47,448 bases of DNA, taken from assembly GCA_945877315.1 (NCBI GenBank), contig CAMCRP010000023.1, positions 1 through 47,448 of the forward strand, read 5' to 3'. The DNA is from an uncultured Ruminococcus sp. GTDB lineage: Bacteria > Bacillota > Clostridia > Oscillospirales > Ruminococcaceae. A model generated the notes under the pieces. The model saw only the letters and a program-made list of their open reading frames with translations. It was not told the origin of the DNA and made no database searches. Position numbers and translations under genes: made by a program. Below are positions 8,979 to 17,221 of this stretch, piece by piece; position 1 is the stretch's first letter; every line of letters begins with the position of its first letter.

Positions 8979-10970
8979 ATGAATAAAAGACAAACCATAA
9001 GAAAAACAGCGGCGGCAGCCTTCTGCATAGCAGCAGTAATGGGTGCGGCTTTTGCGGATATGCCGTATATTGCCCCCAATCCCATTGTAGCTTCGGCGGA
9101 ATCCACTCCTCCGGCTGTGGCTGAGGTAAAGCTGGAAGATGTTATTAAAGCGGCTTTCGACGCCGGCGATTCCTATGCAGTTCTTGCCGACGGAGCGATT
9201 AAATGCTCTATATTCTATAACGGACAATGCTATATTACTATCAATACGCCCGGCAGCTACAAGATCACCGGAAGCAACTATTACAACGGTTCCTATGTGG
9301 ATATTGCGATTAATAATGATTCACATGGCGATGTCAATATTGAATGTAATGACGTTTATATAAATAATGACGGCTTTAACGGCTGCGACGGCCAATATAA
9401 AACCTGTAATTTATTCAATAATAATACCGGTACAACAGCCGTAAGTGGAACCTTACAGGTCGATATGTATAACGGTATAGATTTCAAATATGGCACTGTT
9501 GACTGTACTGCCCTGACCGTTACCTACACAGACGGTGACAACAGCAACAATAAATTTCCCAAGACCTTTTTCACAGCCGGCACAGATGTAAAGCTGTCAA
9601 AGCAGTTTGAAACGGGCGTGAAAGATGAACATCAAAATGTAGTGCTGAGCAAAGATTATTGCTGCTTCTCCGAGGACGGTAAAGCTACTCCTACTCCCTT
9701 TACGGGCGGCAAAATGAATGCAAGCACTACTGTTACCGCATATACAGCTCATAACGCCGAAAAAGTACCTGCCGTTTCCCCGACCTGCACAACTGACGGA
9801 ACAATTGAACATTGGAAATGCTCACACTGCGGCAAGAAATTTGAGGACGAGGGCTGCACCACTCCCGTAACCGATCCCGTTTCAATTGATGCTGCCGGAC
9901 ATAGCTTCGGCGAATGGGAAACCGTCACCAAGCCTACCGCAGAAAAAGATGGCGAACAGAAAAGAACCTGCACCAAGTGCGGCTATGAGGAAACCAAGAC
10001 CGTTTCCGCTCTGCATATGGCAGACACAAGCAAGTGGCTGACAGACAAGGACAGCCATTGGCACGCCTGCGCAACCCCCGACTGCACGGAAATTTTCGAC
10101 AAGGCAGACCATACCCCCGATAATGGTGCGGTAACAGTCAAGGCTACATATAAGAGCAAGGGCGTCAAGACCTTCTCCTGCACAGTCTGCGGAGCCGAGC
10201 TTTACACAGAGGAGATACCCGTTATCGACCTTTCCGACCCTAATGTTGCCGCTGAGGTATTCGTTGACAGACTTTATGAGGATCTTCTCGGCAGACCCGG
10301 CGACGAAGCAGGCAAGCAGACACACATTGACAATCTCCTTAAAAAGGAACCCTCTCTCAAGGCTTATTATGATTTCATCTTCTCGGAGGAATTTACAAAC
10401 CTTGACATTTCCCTTGATGAAAGACTTACAAGAATTTGCCGCATCTTCCTTGACAGAAAGCCTACCGCCGAGGAATTGAACAGATGGAAGGACGCTCTTG
10501 AAAACGGCTGCTCCATAGGTTATGTTTTCGCAGATCTTGCAAACAGCGATGAATTTATCTCCCTCTGCGAGCTGTTCCACCTTGAACCGGGCACATGGAA
10601 ACCTACCGAAAACCGTGACATCAACCCCAACCTGACAAAATTCATCTCGAGAATGTACAATAACGTTCTCGGCAGAAGGTACGATGTGGACGGTATCAAC
10701 AACCATGCAGGCAAATATCTGGAGCTGGGCGACCTTTACGCAATGGCATTTGACTTCCTCTTCTCCCCCGAATTTATCGAAAAGAACACCACCGACGAGG
10801 AGTTTGTGGAAATTCTTTACAGCACCTTCTTCGACCGTGAACCCGATACAAAGGGCAGAAATGACTGGCTGAAAAGCCTTGCAGACGGCAAGTCCCGTGA
10901 AGAAGTTCTCGCAGGCTTCGTATATTCCGACGAATGTAAAGAGCTGGTAGAAAGCTTTGATATTGACTGA
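8979..10970 (+). CDS. Secreted protein with cysteine-rich repeats and DUF4214 units
   Basis: This 663-residue protein begins with a signal peptide (basic KRQTIRKT, hydrophobic core, VASA cut near residue 40). Residues of about 55-245 form a polar, Asn/Thr/Tyr-rich region resembling a beta-sheet carbohydrate-binding fold; that part is only tentative. From about 255 to 415 come repeats with paired cysteines (CSHCGKKF, CTKCGYEE, CATPDC, CTVCGAEL) and GHSFGEW, a repeat type common in surface proteins of gut Firmicutes. From about 420 to the end are two double DUF4214 regions with LYEDLLGRPGDEAG, IFLDRKPTAEE, MYNNVLGRRYDVDG and FFDREPDTKG signatures. There is no LPxTG, dockerin or SLH domain. It has its own promoter and stands as a single gene. 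Function unknown; adhesion or matrix binding is a guess. Confidence 0.85.
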   Translation: MNKRQTIRKTAAAAFCIAAVMGAAFADMPYIAPNPIVASAESTPPAVAEVKLEDVIKAAFDAGDSYAVLADGAIKCSIFYNGQCYITINTPGSYKITGSNYYNGSYVDIAINNDSHGDVNIECNDVYINNDGFNGCDGQYKTCNLFNNNTGTTAVSGTLQVDMYNGIDFKYGTVDCTALTVTYTDGDNSNNKFPKTFFTAGTDVKLSKQFETGVKDEHQNVVLSKDYCCFSEDGKATPTPFTGGKMNASTTVTAYTAHNAEKVPAVSPTCTTDGTIEHWKCSHCGKKFEDEGCTTPVTDPVSIDAAGHSFGEWETVTKPTAEKDGEQKRTCTKCGYEETKTVSALHMADTSKWLTDKDSHWHACATPDCTEIFDKADHTPDNGAVTVKATYKSKGVKTFSCTVCGAELYTEEIPVIDLSDPNVAAEVFVDRLYEDLLGRPGDEAGKQTHIDNLLKKEPSLKAYYDFIFSEEFTNLDISLDERLTRICRIFLDRKPTAEELNRWKDALENGCSIGYVFADLANSDEFISLCELFHLEPGTWKPTENRDINPNLTKFISRMYNNVLGRRYDVDGINNHAGKYLELGDLYAMAFDFLFSPEFIEKNTTDEEFVEILYSTFFDREPDTKGRNDWLKSLADGKSREEVLAGFVYSDECKELVESFDID

Positions 10971-11017
10971 TTTTTTTGATTTTGCTTTTTCAACTGCCTT
11001 AGTGAAATATTTATATA

Positions 11018-11052
11018 TGTGTGTACCCCCGCCGAAGGCAGGGGTACACACA
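11018..11052. repeat. GC-rich palindrome (CCCCCGCC family), copy 1
   Basis: TGTGTGTACCCC and GGGGTACACACA frame GCC-GAA-GGC, giving a 15-pair hairpin with no T-run on either side. A close relative with the inner sequence in the other phase lies at 27411-27443. Confidence 0.6.
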
Positions 11053-11065
11053 TTAAGCAATCAAA

Positions 11066-11107
11066 AAACAGGCTGCACCGTACAAAAGTATGGCGCAGCC
11101 TGTTTTT
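11066..11107. terminator. Bidirectional terminator between the DUF4214 gene and htpG
   Basis: AAAAAACAGGCTGC and GCAGCCTGTTTTTT form a long stem (core 11069-11103) with A-run and T-run on opposite sides, so it can end transcripts from both converging genes. Confidence 0.85.
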
Positions 11108-11130
11108 TATATTATTCGGGAAAATATTGG

Positions 11131-13047
11131 TTAAACCATCAGTTCGCAAACCAGCTTGGAGAATTCCAGAGGATTTTCAATAGGCATACCCTCGATAAGC
11201 AGTGCTTCATCATAGAGTATCTTCGCATATTTGGAAACGGTGTCATTGTCATTGCCGAACAGTGCTTTCAGCTTCTCGAAAATGGGGTGAGATGCGTTTA
11301 TTTCAAGCACTCTCTCCGCCCTGATCTTCTGCTCCTCGTTGGGCATGGAGTTGAACACCTTCTCCATTTCAAGGGAAATTTGTCCCTTGTTGGACAGGCA
11401 AACGGGGTGAGATTTCAGCTTTTCGGAGATAACGACTTCCGTTACCTTGCCGTCCAGAGCGGTTTTCAGATATTCAAGAAGCTCCTTGTTCTCCTCGGAC
11501 GCCTTCTTTGCGGCTTCCTTTTCCTCCTCGGAATCAAGGTCTGCGCCGCTTTCGGAAATGGACTTGAACTGCTTCTCGTCGTAATTTTCCAGCGTCTTAA
11601 CGGCAAACTCGTCCACATTGTCGGTGAGATAAAGCACCTCAATGCCCTTATCCTTGAAACGCTCTATCTGAGGCAGAAGGTCTATCTTGTCAACGGTATC
11701 GCCCGCTGCATAGTAGATGTACTTCTGATCCTCCTTCATTCGGGAAACGTACTCTTCAAGGGTAACAAGCTTCTTTTCTGCGGAAGATGTGAACAGCAGC
11801 AGGTCTTTCAGCACTTCCTTATGTGCGCCGTACTCATTGTAAACGCCGAACTTTATCTGTACGCCGAACTGCTTCCAGAACTTTTCGTACTTCTCACGCT
11901 CGTTGGTCTGCATCTTTTTCAGCTCGTTCTTAATGGTTCTTTCAAGCGAACGTGCAATAAGCTTTAGCTGTCTGTCATGCTGGAGAAGCTCACGGGAGAT
12001 GTTCAGTGACAGGTCCTCCGAATCCACAAGACCTCTTACAAAGCTGAAATGGTCGGGCAGCAGATCTGCACATTTATCCATAATAAGAACGCCGCTGGAA
12101 TACAGCTGCAAGCCCTTTTCAAAGCTCTTGGAATAGTAGTCAAAGGGAGCCTGTGAGGGAATGTACAGCAGGGCATTATAAGTCGCAGTACCCTCTGTCT
12201 TGACATGAATACTCTTCAACGGGTCGGAATAGTCATAGAATTTCTCCTTGTAGAAGTTATTGTACTCCTCCTCGGTGACTTCCGTCTTGTTCTTCTTCCA
12301 AATGGGCACCATGCTGTTGAGAGTTTCGGTTTCAATGTATTTTTCCGTCTTAGGCTCGCTGTTGCCTTCCTCGTCGTCCTTGTCCTCAAGATAGCGGGTC
12401 TTTTCCATATCCATCATAATGGGGTAACGGATATAGTCGGAATATTTCTTAACAAGGCTCTTTATCTTCCACTGTTCAAGGAAATCGTCATACTGCTCGT
12501 CCTCGGTATTTTCCTTCATGGTAAGGATAATTTCCGTTCCTACTGTGTCCTTGTCGCACTCGTCAATGGTGTAGCCGTCAACGCCCTCGGACTTCCAGAC
12601 ATAAGCCTTGTCGGAACCGTAAGCCTTTGTGCGGACTTCAACCTCCTTAGCAACCATAAATGCGGAATAGAAGCCGACGCCGAACTGTCCGATAACGTCG
12701 ATGTCCTCCTTTTCCTTAGCGTCGCTGTTGGCGGTCTTGAATGCGAGAGAGCCGCTGTTTGCGATAATTCCCAGATTATTTTCCAGCTCCTCGGCAGTCA
12801 TACCGATACCGTTATCAGTGATGGTCAGAGTGCCGTTGTCCTTGTCAGCCTTAATGAAGATCTTGAAATCCGACTTGGACATTCCCACCTTGTCATCGGT
12901 CAGGGACTTAAAATAAAGCTTGTCGATAGCATCGCTTGCGTTGGAGATAAGCTCACGGAGGAAAATCTCCTTATGTGTGTAGATAGAGTTGATCATCATT
13001 TCCAGCAGACGCTTGGATTCTGCCTTGAACTGTTTTGTTTCTGCCAT
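11131..13047 (-). CDS. htpG: Chaperone protein HtpG (Hsp90 family)
   Basis: This 638-residue cytoplasmic ATP-dependent chaperone has the GHKL ATPase motifs in order: [19 protein letters not shown] and [12 protein letters not shown]. The middle domain shows NISRELLQ, and the C-terminal dimerisation domain is complete. I chose the ATG at 13047 ([15 protein letters not shown]), the normal Hsp90 beginning, with GGGAGAT upstream; ten extra residues would be added by a start at 13077. The gene is monocistronic and sits behind a CIRCE operator, so heat-shock control by HrcA is expected. Confidence 0.97.
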   Translation of the reverse strand: MAETKQFKAESKRLLEMMINSIYTHKEIFLRELISNASDAIDKLYFKSLTDDKVGMSKSDFKIFIKADKDNGTLTITDNGIGMTAEELENNLGIIANSGSLAFKTANSDAKEKEDIDVIGQFGVGFYSAFMVAKEVEVRTKAYGSDKAYVWKSEGVDGYTIDECDKDTVGTEIILTMKENTEDEQYDDFLEQWKIKSLVKKYSDYIRYPIMMDMEKTRYLEDKDDEEGNSEPKTEKYIETETLNSMVPIWKKNKTEVTEEEYNNFYKEKFYDYSDPLKSIHVKTEGTATYNALLYIPSQAPFDYYSKSFEKGLQLYSSGVLIMDKCADLLPDHFSFVRGLVDSEDLSLNISRELLQHDRQLKLIARSLERTIKNELKKMQTNEREKYEKFWKQFGVQIKFGVYNEYGAHKEVLKDLLLFTSSAEKKLVTLEEYVSRMKEDQKYIYYAAGDTVDKIDLLPQIERFKDKGIEVLYLTDNVDEFAVKTLENYDEKQFKSISESGADLDSEEEKEAAKKASEENKELLEYLKTALDGKVTEVVISEKLKSHPVCLSNKGQISLEMEKVFNSMPNEEQKIRAERVLEINASHPIFEKLKALFGNDNDTVSKYAKILYDEALLIEGMPIENPLEFSKLVCELMV

Positions 13048-13093
13048 ATAAGTACATCTCCCATATAAAAATAGCAATTGTATTTGTTGTTTG

Positions 13094-13120
13094 CTAGCAC
13101 TCTTTATCTATGAGTGCTAA
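13094..13120. promoter_or_regulatory. CIRCE operator (HrcA binding site) upstream of htpG
   Basis: On the minus strand the site reads TTAGCACTC, nine bases, GAGTGCTAG. This matches the CIRCE consensus in all but the last base and keeps the exact nine-base spacer. It lies between the -10 box and the htpG start. Confidence 0.93.
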
Positions 13121-13125
13121 TTGTA

Positions 13126-13153
13126 ATTATAGCACATACTCAAATAAAATCAA
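13126..13153 (-). promoter_or_regulatory. Promoter of htpG
   Basis: On the minus strand TTGATT (13153-13148) and TATAAT (13131-13126) are 16 bases apart. The CIRCE site begins six bases after the -10 box, in the position expected for repression. Confidence 0.75.
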
Positions 13154-13204
13154 TAGAAGAAATATAATTAATACTATTTGTTTACATTTTAGAAACAGTT
13201 TGAA

Positions 13205-13345
13205 TAATGTGGAAAGAGAAAAGTGGAGAGTGAAATTATTAGTGTTAAATGTTGAGTGATGAATGTTGAATTAAAAATAATTCAACGCTCAACACTTATA
13301 ACTCAACACTAAAAAAATCCACTCTCCACTTTCCACTCTTCACAT
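13205..13345. repeat. Long imperfect palindrome (GTGGAAAGTGGAGAGTG family), copy 1
   Basis: Two arms face each other: GTGGAGAGTG and AGTGTT on the left, AACACT and CCACTCTCCAC on the right, with GTTGAGTG/GTTGAATTA and TAATTCAAC/GCTCAAC inside. It ends at the putP stop and may serve as its transcription end, although no classical T-run follows. Related sequences lie near 15075, 25466, 31079 and 47349. Confidence 0.65.
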
Positions 13346-13346
13346 T

Positions 13347-14915
13347 TTATTTAGAGGGTTTTGCCGCGTCAACAATAGCCTGTGCCTTTTCGGGATCGTC
13401 AACCTTTGTAACTGCGCTGACAACAGGAACGATTATCAGTCCGAAGATCATAGCAATAGCACCCGCATTAATGGGAGAAGCCATATTTAAGGGCAGAGAA
13501 GCAGCAGCCTTTGTTGCCTTGGGGAAGAAGCCCAGGCTGAATATTATCATATGTACAACGGTGATTCCAACGCCCGAAACAAAGCTTGTCCATACCGCAG
13601 CCTTTGTGATCTTTGCGCTGAACAGTCCGTACAGGAAGGGAGCCAGGAACGCACCCGCCAGCGCACCCCACGATATGGACATGAGCGTGGAGATGTAAGC
13701 ATTTGGATTCAGAGCGATGATTACGGAAACCAGAAGGAACGCAGCAATGAATATTCGCATGAAGAAAACCTGCTTCTTCTCGGTCATTTCTTCCTTCATA
13801 TTAGGCTTGATAAGGTCAATGGTGAGAGTTGAGCTTGATGTGAGCACCAGGGAGGACAGCGTAGACATAGACGCCGAAAGCACCAGCACCACCACAACAC
13901 CGATAAGCAGCTCGGGCAGAGCAGCTTCAAGCATAGCGGGAACAATGGAGTCGTAAGCAAGCTTTCCCGAAGCGTTTGCCGCCAGATGTGCCTTACCCTC
14001 CGCGGCTGCGATCTCGGCATCGGGGTGAGCGTACAGTCTGCCGAAGCCGCCCATAAGGTAGGAGCCGCCTGCAACCACAACAGCAAACAGTGTGGAGATG
14101 ATAGTTCCCTTGGTGATAGCGCTGTCGTCCTTGATAGCGTAGAATTTCTGGACCATCTGAGGAAGTCCCCATGTACCCAGTGAAGTGAGGATAACAACGC
14201 CGATAAGGTTAATGGGGTCGGGTCCGAAGAGAGAATTCAGCGTATTTTCGGGAACCTTACTGTCTGAGATAGCACCCAGCTGATCGAGAGCGGAGGAAAG
14301 TCCGCCCTTGTTGGAGATAACGCAGAACACAACTGCCGCAATTCCCACAAGCATAATGATTCCCTGAATAAAGTCGTTGATAGCCGTAGCCTTGTAGCCG
14401 CCCAGGATAACGTAAACAGCAGTCAGCACCGCCATGCCTATGATACAAGCCTCATAAGGGATAGCAAACGCCATATTGAACAGCCTTGACAGGCCGTTGT
14501 AAACAGACGCTGTGTAGGGTATCAGGAAGATGAACACAATGACCGCAGCCGCAGTTTTCAGGGACTTTGAGCCGTAACGCTTCTCGAAAAATTCGGGCAT
14601 TGTGGCAGCGTTCAGGTTCTTGGTCATGGTACGGGTACGCTTACCCATAAGTATCCATGCCAGCGCACTTCCGATAACGGCATTTCCGATACCTATCCAC
14701 GCAGCGGACACGCCGTATGCCCAGCCGAACTGTCCCGCATAGCCGATGAAAACAACAGCGGAGAAGTAGGACGTACCGTAAGCAAACGCCGTAAACCACG
14801 CACCCAGCGTTCTTCCGCCCAGCACGAAGTCGGAAACGTTTGAGGTTTTCTTTCTGCACCAAAAGCCGATACCCAGCATAAGCAGCAGGTAGGCTACGAG
14901 AATGATGTAAAGCAT
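13347..14915 (-). CDS. putP: Sodium/solute symporter, PutP-like (SSS family)
   Basis: This 522-residue integral membrane protein belongs to the sodium:solute symporter family and looks most like sodium/proline symporters. It has about 13 hydrophobic helices, SNVSDFVLGGRTLG near the first helix pair, the GTSYFSAVVFIGYAG core segment and ASMSTLSSLVLTSSS in the region that contributes to sodium binding. AAAGGACA stands before the ATG. The exact substrate is not certain; other amino acids or pantothenate-type solutes are possible. It is a single gene with its own promoter. Confidence 0.88.
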   Translation of the reverse strand: MLYIILVAYLLLMLGIGFWCRKKTSNVSDFVLGGRTLGAWFTAFAYGTSYFSAVVFIGYAGQFGWAYGVSAAWIGIGNAVIGSALAWILMGKRTRTMTKNLNAATMPEFFEKRYGSKSLKTAAAVIVFIFLIPYTASVYNGLSRLFNMAFAIPYEACIIGMAVLTAVYVILGGYKATAINDFIQGIIMLVGIAAVVFCVISNKGGLSSALDQLGAISDSKVPENTLNSLFGPDPINLIGVVILTSLGTWGLPQMVQKFYAIKDDSAITKGTIISTLFAVVVAGGSYLMGGFGRLYAHPDAEIAAAEGKAHLAANASGKLAYDSIVPAMLEAALPELLIGVVVVLVLSASMSTLSSLVLTSSSTLTIDLIKPNMKEEMTEKKQVFFMRIFIAAFLLVSVIIALNPNAYISTLMSISWGALAGAFLAPFLYGLFSAKITKAAVWTSFVSGVGITVVHMIIFSLGFFPKATKAAASLPLNMASPINAGAIAMIFGLIIVPVVSAVTKVDDPEKAQAIVDAAKPSK

Positions 14916-15000
14916 TTTATCTGTCCTTTCAGCGGTTTATTGGTTTAAAGCTGACATGGTTTTATGCTTTAACCTATTAAACCAAATAATACTATTTAAA

Positions 15001-15030
15001 ATTATATCACACCGCAGAAAGTCTTGTCAA
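15001..15030 (-). promoter_or_regulatory. Promoter of the putP-like gene
   Basis: On the minus strand a perfect TTGACA (15030-15025) and perfect TATAAT (15006-15001) are 18 bases apart. The leader to the start codon is about 80 bases. Confidence 0.82.
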
Positions 15031-15074
15031 TTGACATATACAACATATTTTCGGGACTTGTAAGTGGAAAACGC

Positions 15075-15125
15075 ACAAATGTAAATGTGAAAAGTGAAAA
15101 GTGGAAAGTGGAATTAAAGTGCTGA
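15075..15125. repeat. GTGGAAAGTGG-family repeat, partial copy 2
   Basis: The stretch has AATGTGAAAAGTGAAAAGTG followed by GAAAGTGG and AAGTGCTGAGTTAA, matching one arm of the palindrome at 13205-13345. The second arm is missing. Confidence 0.5.
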
Positions 15126-15220
15126 GTTAAAAGAATGTGTGTTGACTTTCATGCAAAATATGAATAATACTAATAACCAATAAAAGTGTAGATAAAAAAT
15201 GTGCGCAAAAACCATATACG

Positions 15221-15243
15221 CAAGCTTTTGCTTGATTTTTTAT
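15221..15243 (+). terminator. Orphan Rho-independent terminator
   Basis: CAAGC-TTTT-GCTTG is followed by ATTTTTTATT. No plus-strand gene precedes it, so it either ends an unrecognised small transcript from about 15130 or insulates the promoter immediately downstream. Confidence 0.6.
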
Positions 15244-15271
15244 TGACTTTTTAATTGGTTCTTAGTATAAT
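15243..15271 (+). promoter_or_regulatory. Promoter in front of structured element copy 1
   Basis: TTGACT (15243-15248) and TATAAT (15266-15271) are 17 bases apart. The predicted start near 15278 coincides with the first conserved block (ACACTCATTGA) of the structured element. Confidence 0.7.
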
Positions 15272-15276
15272 ACCGG

Positions 15277-15345
15277 ACACTCATTGAATTATAGGGATCT
15301 CTCGGCACAAAACCACTGTGCCGATTTCTTCTCCATAGTTCCAAT
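15277..15345 (+). ncRNA. Candidate structured RNA element, copy 1
   Basis: The conserved blocks ACACTCATTGA (15277-15287), ATCTCTCGGC (15297-15306) and GCCGATTTCTTCTCC (15320-15334) are shared with 19389-19462. The inner stem is TCGGCAC/GTGCCGA (15302-15308 with 15318-15324); the outer stem pairs AATTATAGG with CCATAGTT-type sequence (15287-15295 with 15332-15340). The stems differ in sequence from copy 2 but still pair. A promoter stands directly before it. I do not recognise it as a known riboswitch or ribozyme; a palindromic repeat is the alternative. Confidence 0.55.
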
Positions 15346-15473
15346 TATGTATAGTATAAATTATCGCAATGTTGATTTTCCCTTTCCTTCGGAAATTTGT
15401 TGGATCACCGATAACTCCACTTCTCACTTTCCTTTAAATACATAAAGAAATCATAAAGAATATTCACAAACCC
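15346..15473. other. Region between structured element copy 1 and the DUF4190 promoter
   Basis: No gene is seen. A weak TTTCC-TTC-GGAAA hairpin (about 15386-15398) followed by TTTGTTGG might end the transcript from 15278. Confidence 0.35.
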
Positions 15474-15502
15474 TTGATTTTTTCGGGCGGCTGTATTATA
15501 AT
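15474..15502 (+). promoter_or_regulatory. Promoter of the DUF4190 gene
   Basis: TTGATT (15474-15479) and a perfect TATAAT (15497-15502) are 17 bases apart, 45 bases before the start codon. Confidence 0.78.
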
Positions 15503-15547
15503 GGTATCATCAGATGAAAAAACGAAACTGAAAGGCGGTATTTAACA

Positions 15548-16222
15548 ATGGACGAATTCAATAATAACAATCTTGATAATAAAGAACCTCAGAACGGCAC
15601 CCCCGCAAACGGTCAGCCTTATGACCCCTACAATCAGCCCGTAAACCCCGCAAACGGTCAGCCCTATGACCCCTACAATCAGCAGCCCACACAAGGCGCA
15701 GTTCCCTACACCTATGACCCCTACGCACAGCAGAATACACAGCAGGGACAGCAGCCCTACGGCCCCTATTCTCAAAGCCCCAACTATGCCAACTATATGC
15801 AGAATCAGTACGGCGGCGGTGTCTATGCAGTTCCGCAGAGGGCACCCGAGGGAATGGCGACTGCTTCTCTGGTAATGGGCATACTGTCTATCGTAAGCCT
15901 TATTACGGTTTATCTGCCGCCTATCTTCGGTATTCTGGGAATAATATTCGGCTGTATTCACAAGTCAAAGCACTATCCCAACGGAAACGGCAAGGCTAAT
16001 GCGGGAATTATCTGCTCCGTCATCGGTCTGATACTTATCATTGCTCTTATTGCGTTCAGCGTAAGTCTGGTGACCAATCCCGAGGTAATGCAGCAGTATA
16101 TGGAGCTTATCAGGGAACAGGATCCCGAGCTTTACGATCAGATGTATGATATGTACTATGACCAGTTCCCTCAGTGGTTTGAGGGCATCAAGCTTGCTTT
16201 GTCTGCTCTTTTCGCAAAATAA
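15548..16222 (+). CDS. DUF4190 membrane protein with Pro/Gln/Tyr-rich N-terminal repeats
   Basis: This 224-residue protein has a disordered N-terminal region (about 1-95) with tandem NGQPYDPYNQ units, the first two in a 15-residue period, then GMATASLVMGILSIVSL and a second helix near 140-170 separated by FGCIHKSKHYPNGNGKANAG. That helix-loop-helix with a polar, basic loop is the DUF4190 pattern. The last 50 residues are acidic and rich in Tyr, Met and Gln. A GGCGG ribosome binding site precedes the ATG. The next gene follows after eight bases, so the two are probably cotranscribed. Function unknown. Confidence 0.82.
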   Translation: MDEFNNNNLDNKEPQNGTPANGQPYDPYNQPVNPANGQPYDPYNQQPTQGAVPYTYDPYAQQNTQQGQQPYGPYSQSPNYANYMQNQYGGGVYAVPQRAPEGMATASLVMGILSIVSLITVYLPPIFGILGIIFGCIHKSKHYPNGNGKANAGIICSVIGLILIIALIAFSVSLVTNPEVMQQYMELIREQDPELYDQMYDMYYDQFPQWFEGIKLALSALFAK

Positions 16223-16230
16223 AGGGGGGA

Positions 16231-16494
16231 ATGTCTGTGAAATGCCCATACTGCGGCAGGGAAATGGAGAATGGCTATCTCAGGAGTGCGGGCAGCATGC
16301 CTTCCGAATGGGTTTTCTGGCTGCCTGAGGTATACTTTAACGAACACCTTTTCCTGCCAATAACAAAAGAAAAAATAAAAAAAGAAGGCGGCGTTTACAT
16401 AAACAGCGGCGGCAGCATTACGCAGGAAGGCGACCCTGTTTTTGTTTGTAGAAGCTGCGGAAAGCTTTTGGCAGATATTTCCGTGTCAAATTGA
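16231..16494 (+). CDS. Small zinc-ribbon protein (PF20097/DUF6487-like)
   Basis: This 87-residue protein has CPYCGREMENG at the start and CRSCGK near residue 75, a split zinc ribbon around a hydrophobic and aromatic middle (SEWVFWLPE). The pattern is that of small 'PF20097 family' proteins of Clostridia, of unknown function. AAAGGGGGGA directly precedes the ATG at a suitable distance. It follows the DUF4190 gene and ends before a terminator. Confidence 0.8.
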   Translation: MSVKCPYCGREMENGYLRSAGSMPSEWVFWLPEVYFNEHLFLPITKEKIKKEGGVYINSGGSITQEGDPVFVCRSCGKLLADISVSN

Positions 16495-16535
16495 TGAAAA
16501 AAACGGCGTATCTGTCGGATATTGCCGATAATATG

Positions 16536-16580
16536 TCCCTGTACGGCGGAAAAAGTCCGTTGTACAGGGATTTTTCTTTG
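16536..16580 (+). terminator. Terminator of the DUF4190 / zinc-ribbon operon
   Basis: TCCCTGTAC (16536-16544) pairs with GTACAGGGA (16562-16570), with an inner CGGA/TCCG stem, followed by TTTTTCTTTG. Confidence 0.85.
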
Positions 16581-16616
16581 TTGTGCAAAATCACGGACAG
16601 CATATAAAAATTTCAC

Positions 16617-16645
16617 TTGACAAATGTCCGTCAAAATGATACAAT
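16617..16645 (+). promoter_or_regulatory. Promoter of the threonine operon
   Basis: A perfect TTGACA (16617-16622) and TACAAT (16640-16645) are 17 bases apart. Confidence 0.8.
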
Positions 16646-16669
16646 TGTATTCATCGGAAATACAATTGT
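16641..16669. promoter_or_regulatory. Twin ACAATTGT operator-like sites
   Basis: The palindrome ACAATTGT occurs at 16641-16648, inside the -10 box, and again at 16662-16669, each in an ATACAATTGT context. Centres are 21 bases apart, two helical turns, which suits a dimeric repressor. The adjacent ThrR-like regulator is the natural candidate; this is inference. Confidence 0.55.
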
Positions 16670-16723
16670 TTCTGTCAGACGGACGGAAAACACATTTCAG
16701 GGAACATATTTGAAAGACAGGTA

Positions 16724-17173
16724 ATGCCTATGAATGCAGCGTCTAAGCTGATTGTTGTAAATTCGGACGTCCTACCCGACGTCTTTATTAAAGTCATCGA
16801 AGTGAAGAAGCTTCTTGCACGGGGCGAAGAAAAAAGCTCCGCTTCCGCCTGCAAAAGGGTTGGCATTTCAAGGAGCGCGTTCTATAAATACCGTGACTGC
16901 GTGTTCACCTACGAGGAAAAGCTTACTCAGAAGATCATTTCTCTGAATATGACCCTCAAGGACGAACCCGGGGTGCTTTCGGGGGTTCTGGCGGCGCTTC
17001 ACGGTATGAACACCAACATTCTCACGGTAAATCAGAGCATACCCGTGGACGGCGTTGCGGCGGTGTCCGTGTCCCTCAGACCCGAAGGGGGAGCGGAGGA
17101 GTCCTACAAGATTATCGGCGTTTTGTCCGAACTCGGCGGCGTTGTTGATGTGAAGATCATTTCGGGAGAATAA
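16724..17173 (+). CDS. ACT-domain regulator of the ThrR/PheB type
   Basis: This 149-residue protein has an N-terminal helix-turn-helix-like segment (SASACKRVGISRSAFYKYRDCVF, about residues 37-59, quoted here only by its ends SASACK and YRDCVF) and a C-terminal ACT domain (about 72-149: KDEPGVLSGVLAALHGMNTNI). The architecture is UPF0735/PheB; in Bacillus subtilis the homologue ThrR controls hom and thrB. It is the first gene before hom, and twin operator-like palindromes overlap the promoter, so autoregulation by threonine-pathway status is plausible. Two ATGs (16724 and 16730) are possible; neither has a strong ribosome binding site. Confidence 0.85.
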   Translation: MPMNAASKLIVVNSDVLPDVFIKVIEVKKLLARGEEKSSASACKRVGISRSAFYKYRDCVFTYEEKLTQKIISLNMTLKDEPGVLSGVLAALHGMNTNILTVNQSIPVDGVAAVSVSLRPEGGAEESYKIIGVLSELGGVVDVKIISGE

Positions 17174-17221
17174 TTTTTCCGACATAAACAAAGTATATTT
17201 TTCAGAAGGAGTTATTTTATT

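Noticed and set aside
9882-11060. Long open frame (392 codons) opposite the DUF4214 gene
   Set aside because: The plus-strand protein has a signal peptide and recognisable domains; the opposite frame has neither and crosses the end hairpins.
12205-13068. Long open frame opposite htpG
   Set aside because: It is a codon-bias shadow of htpG and would include the CIRCE-controlled start region.
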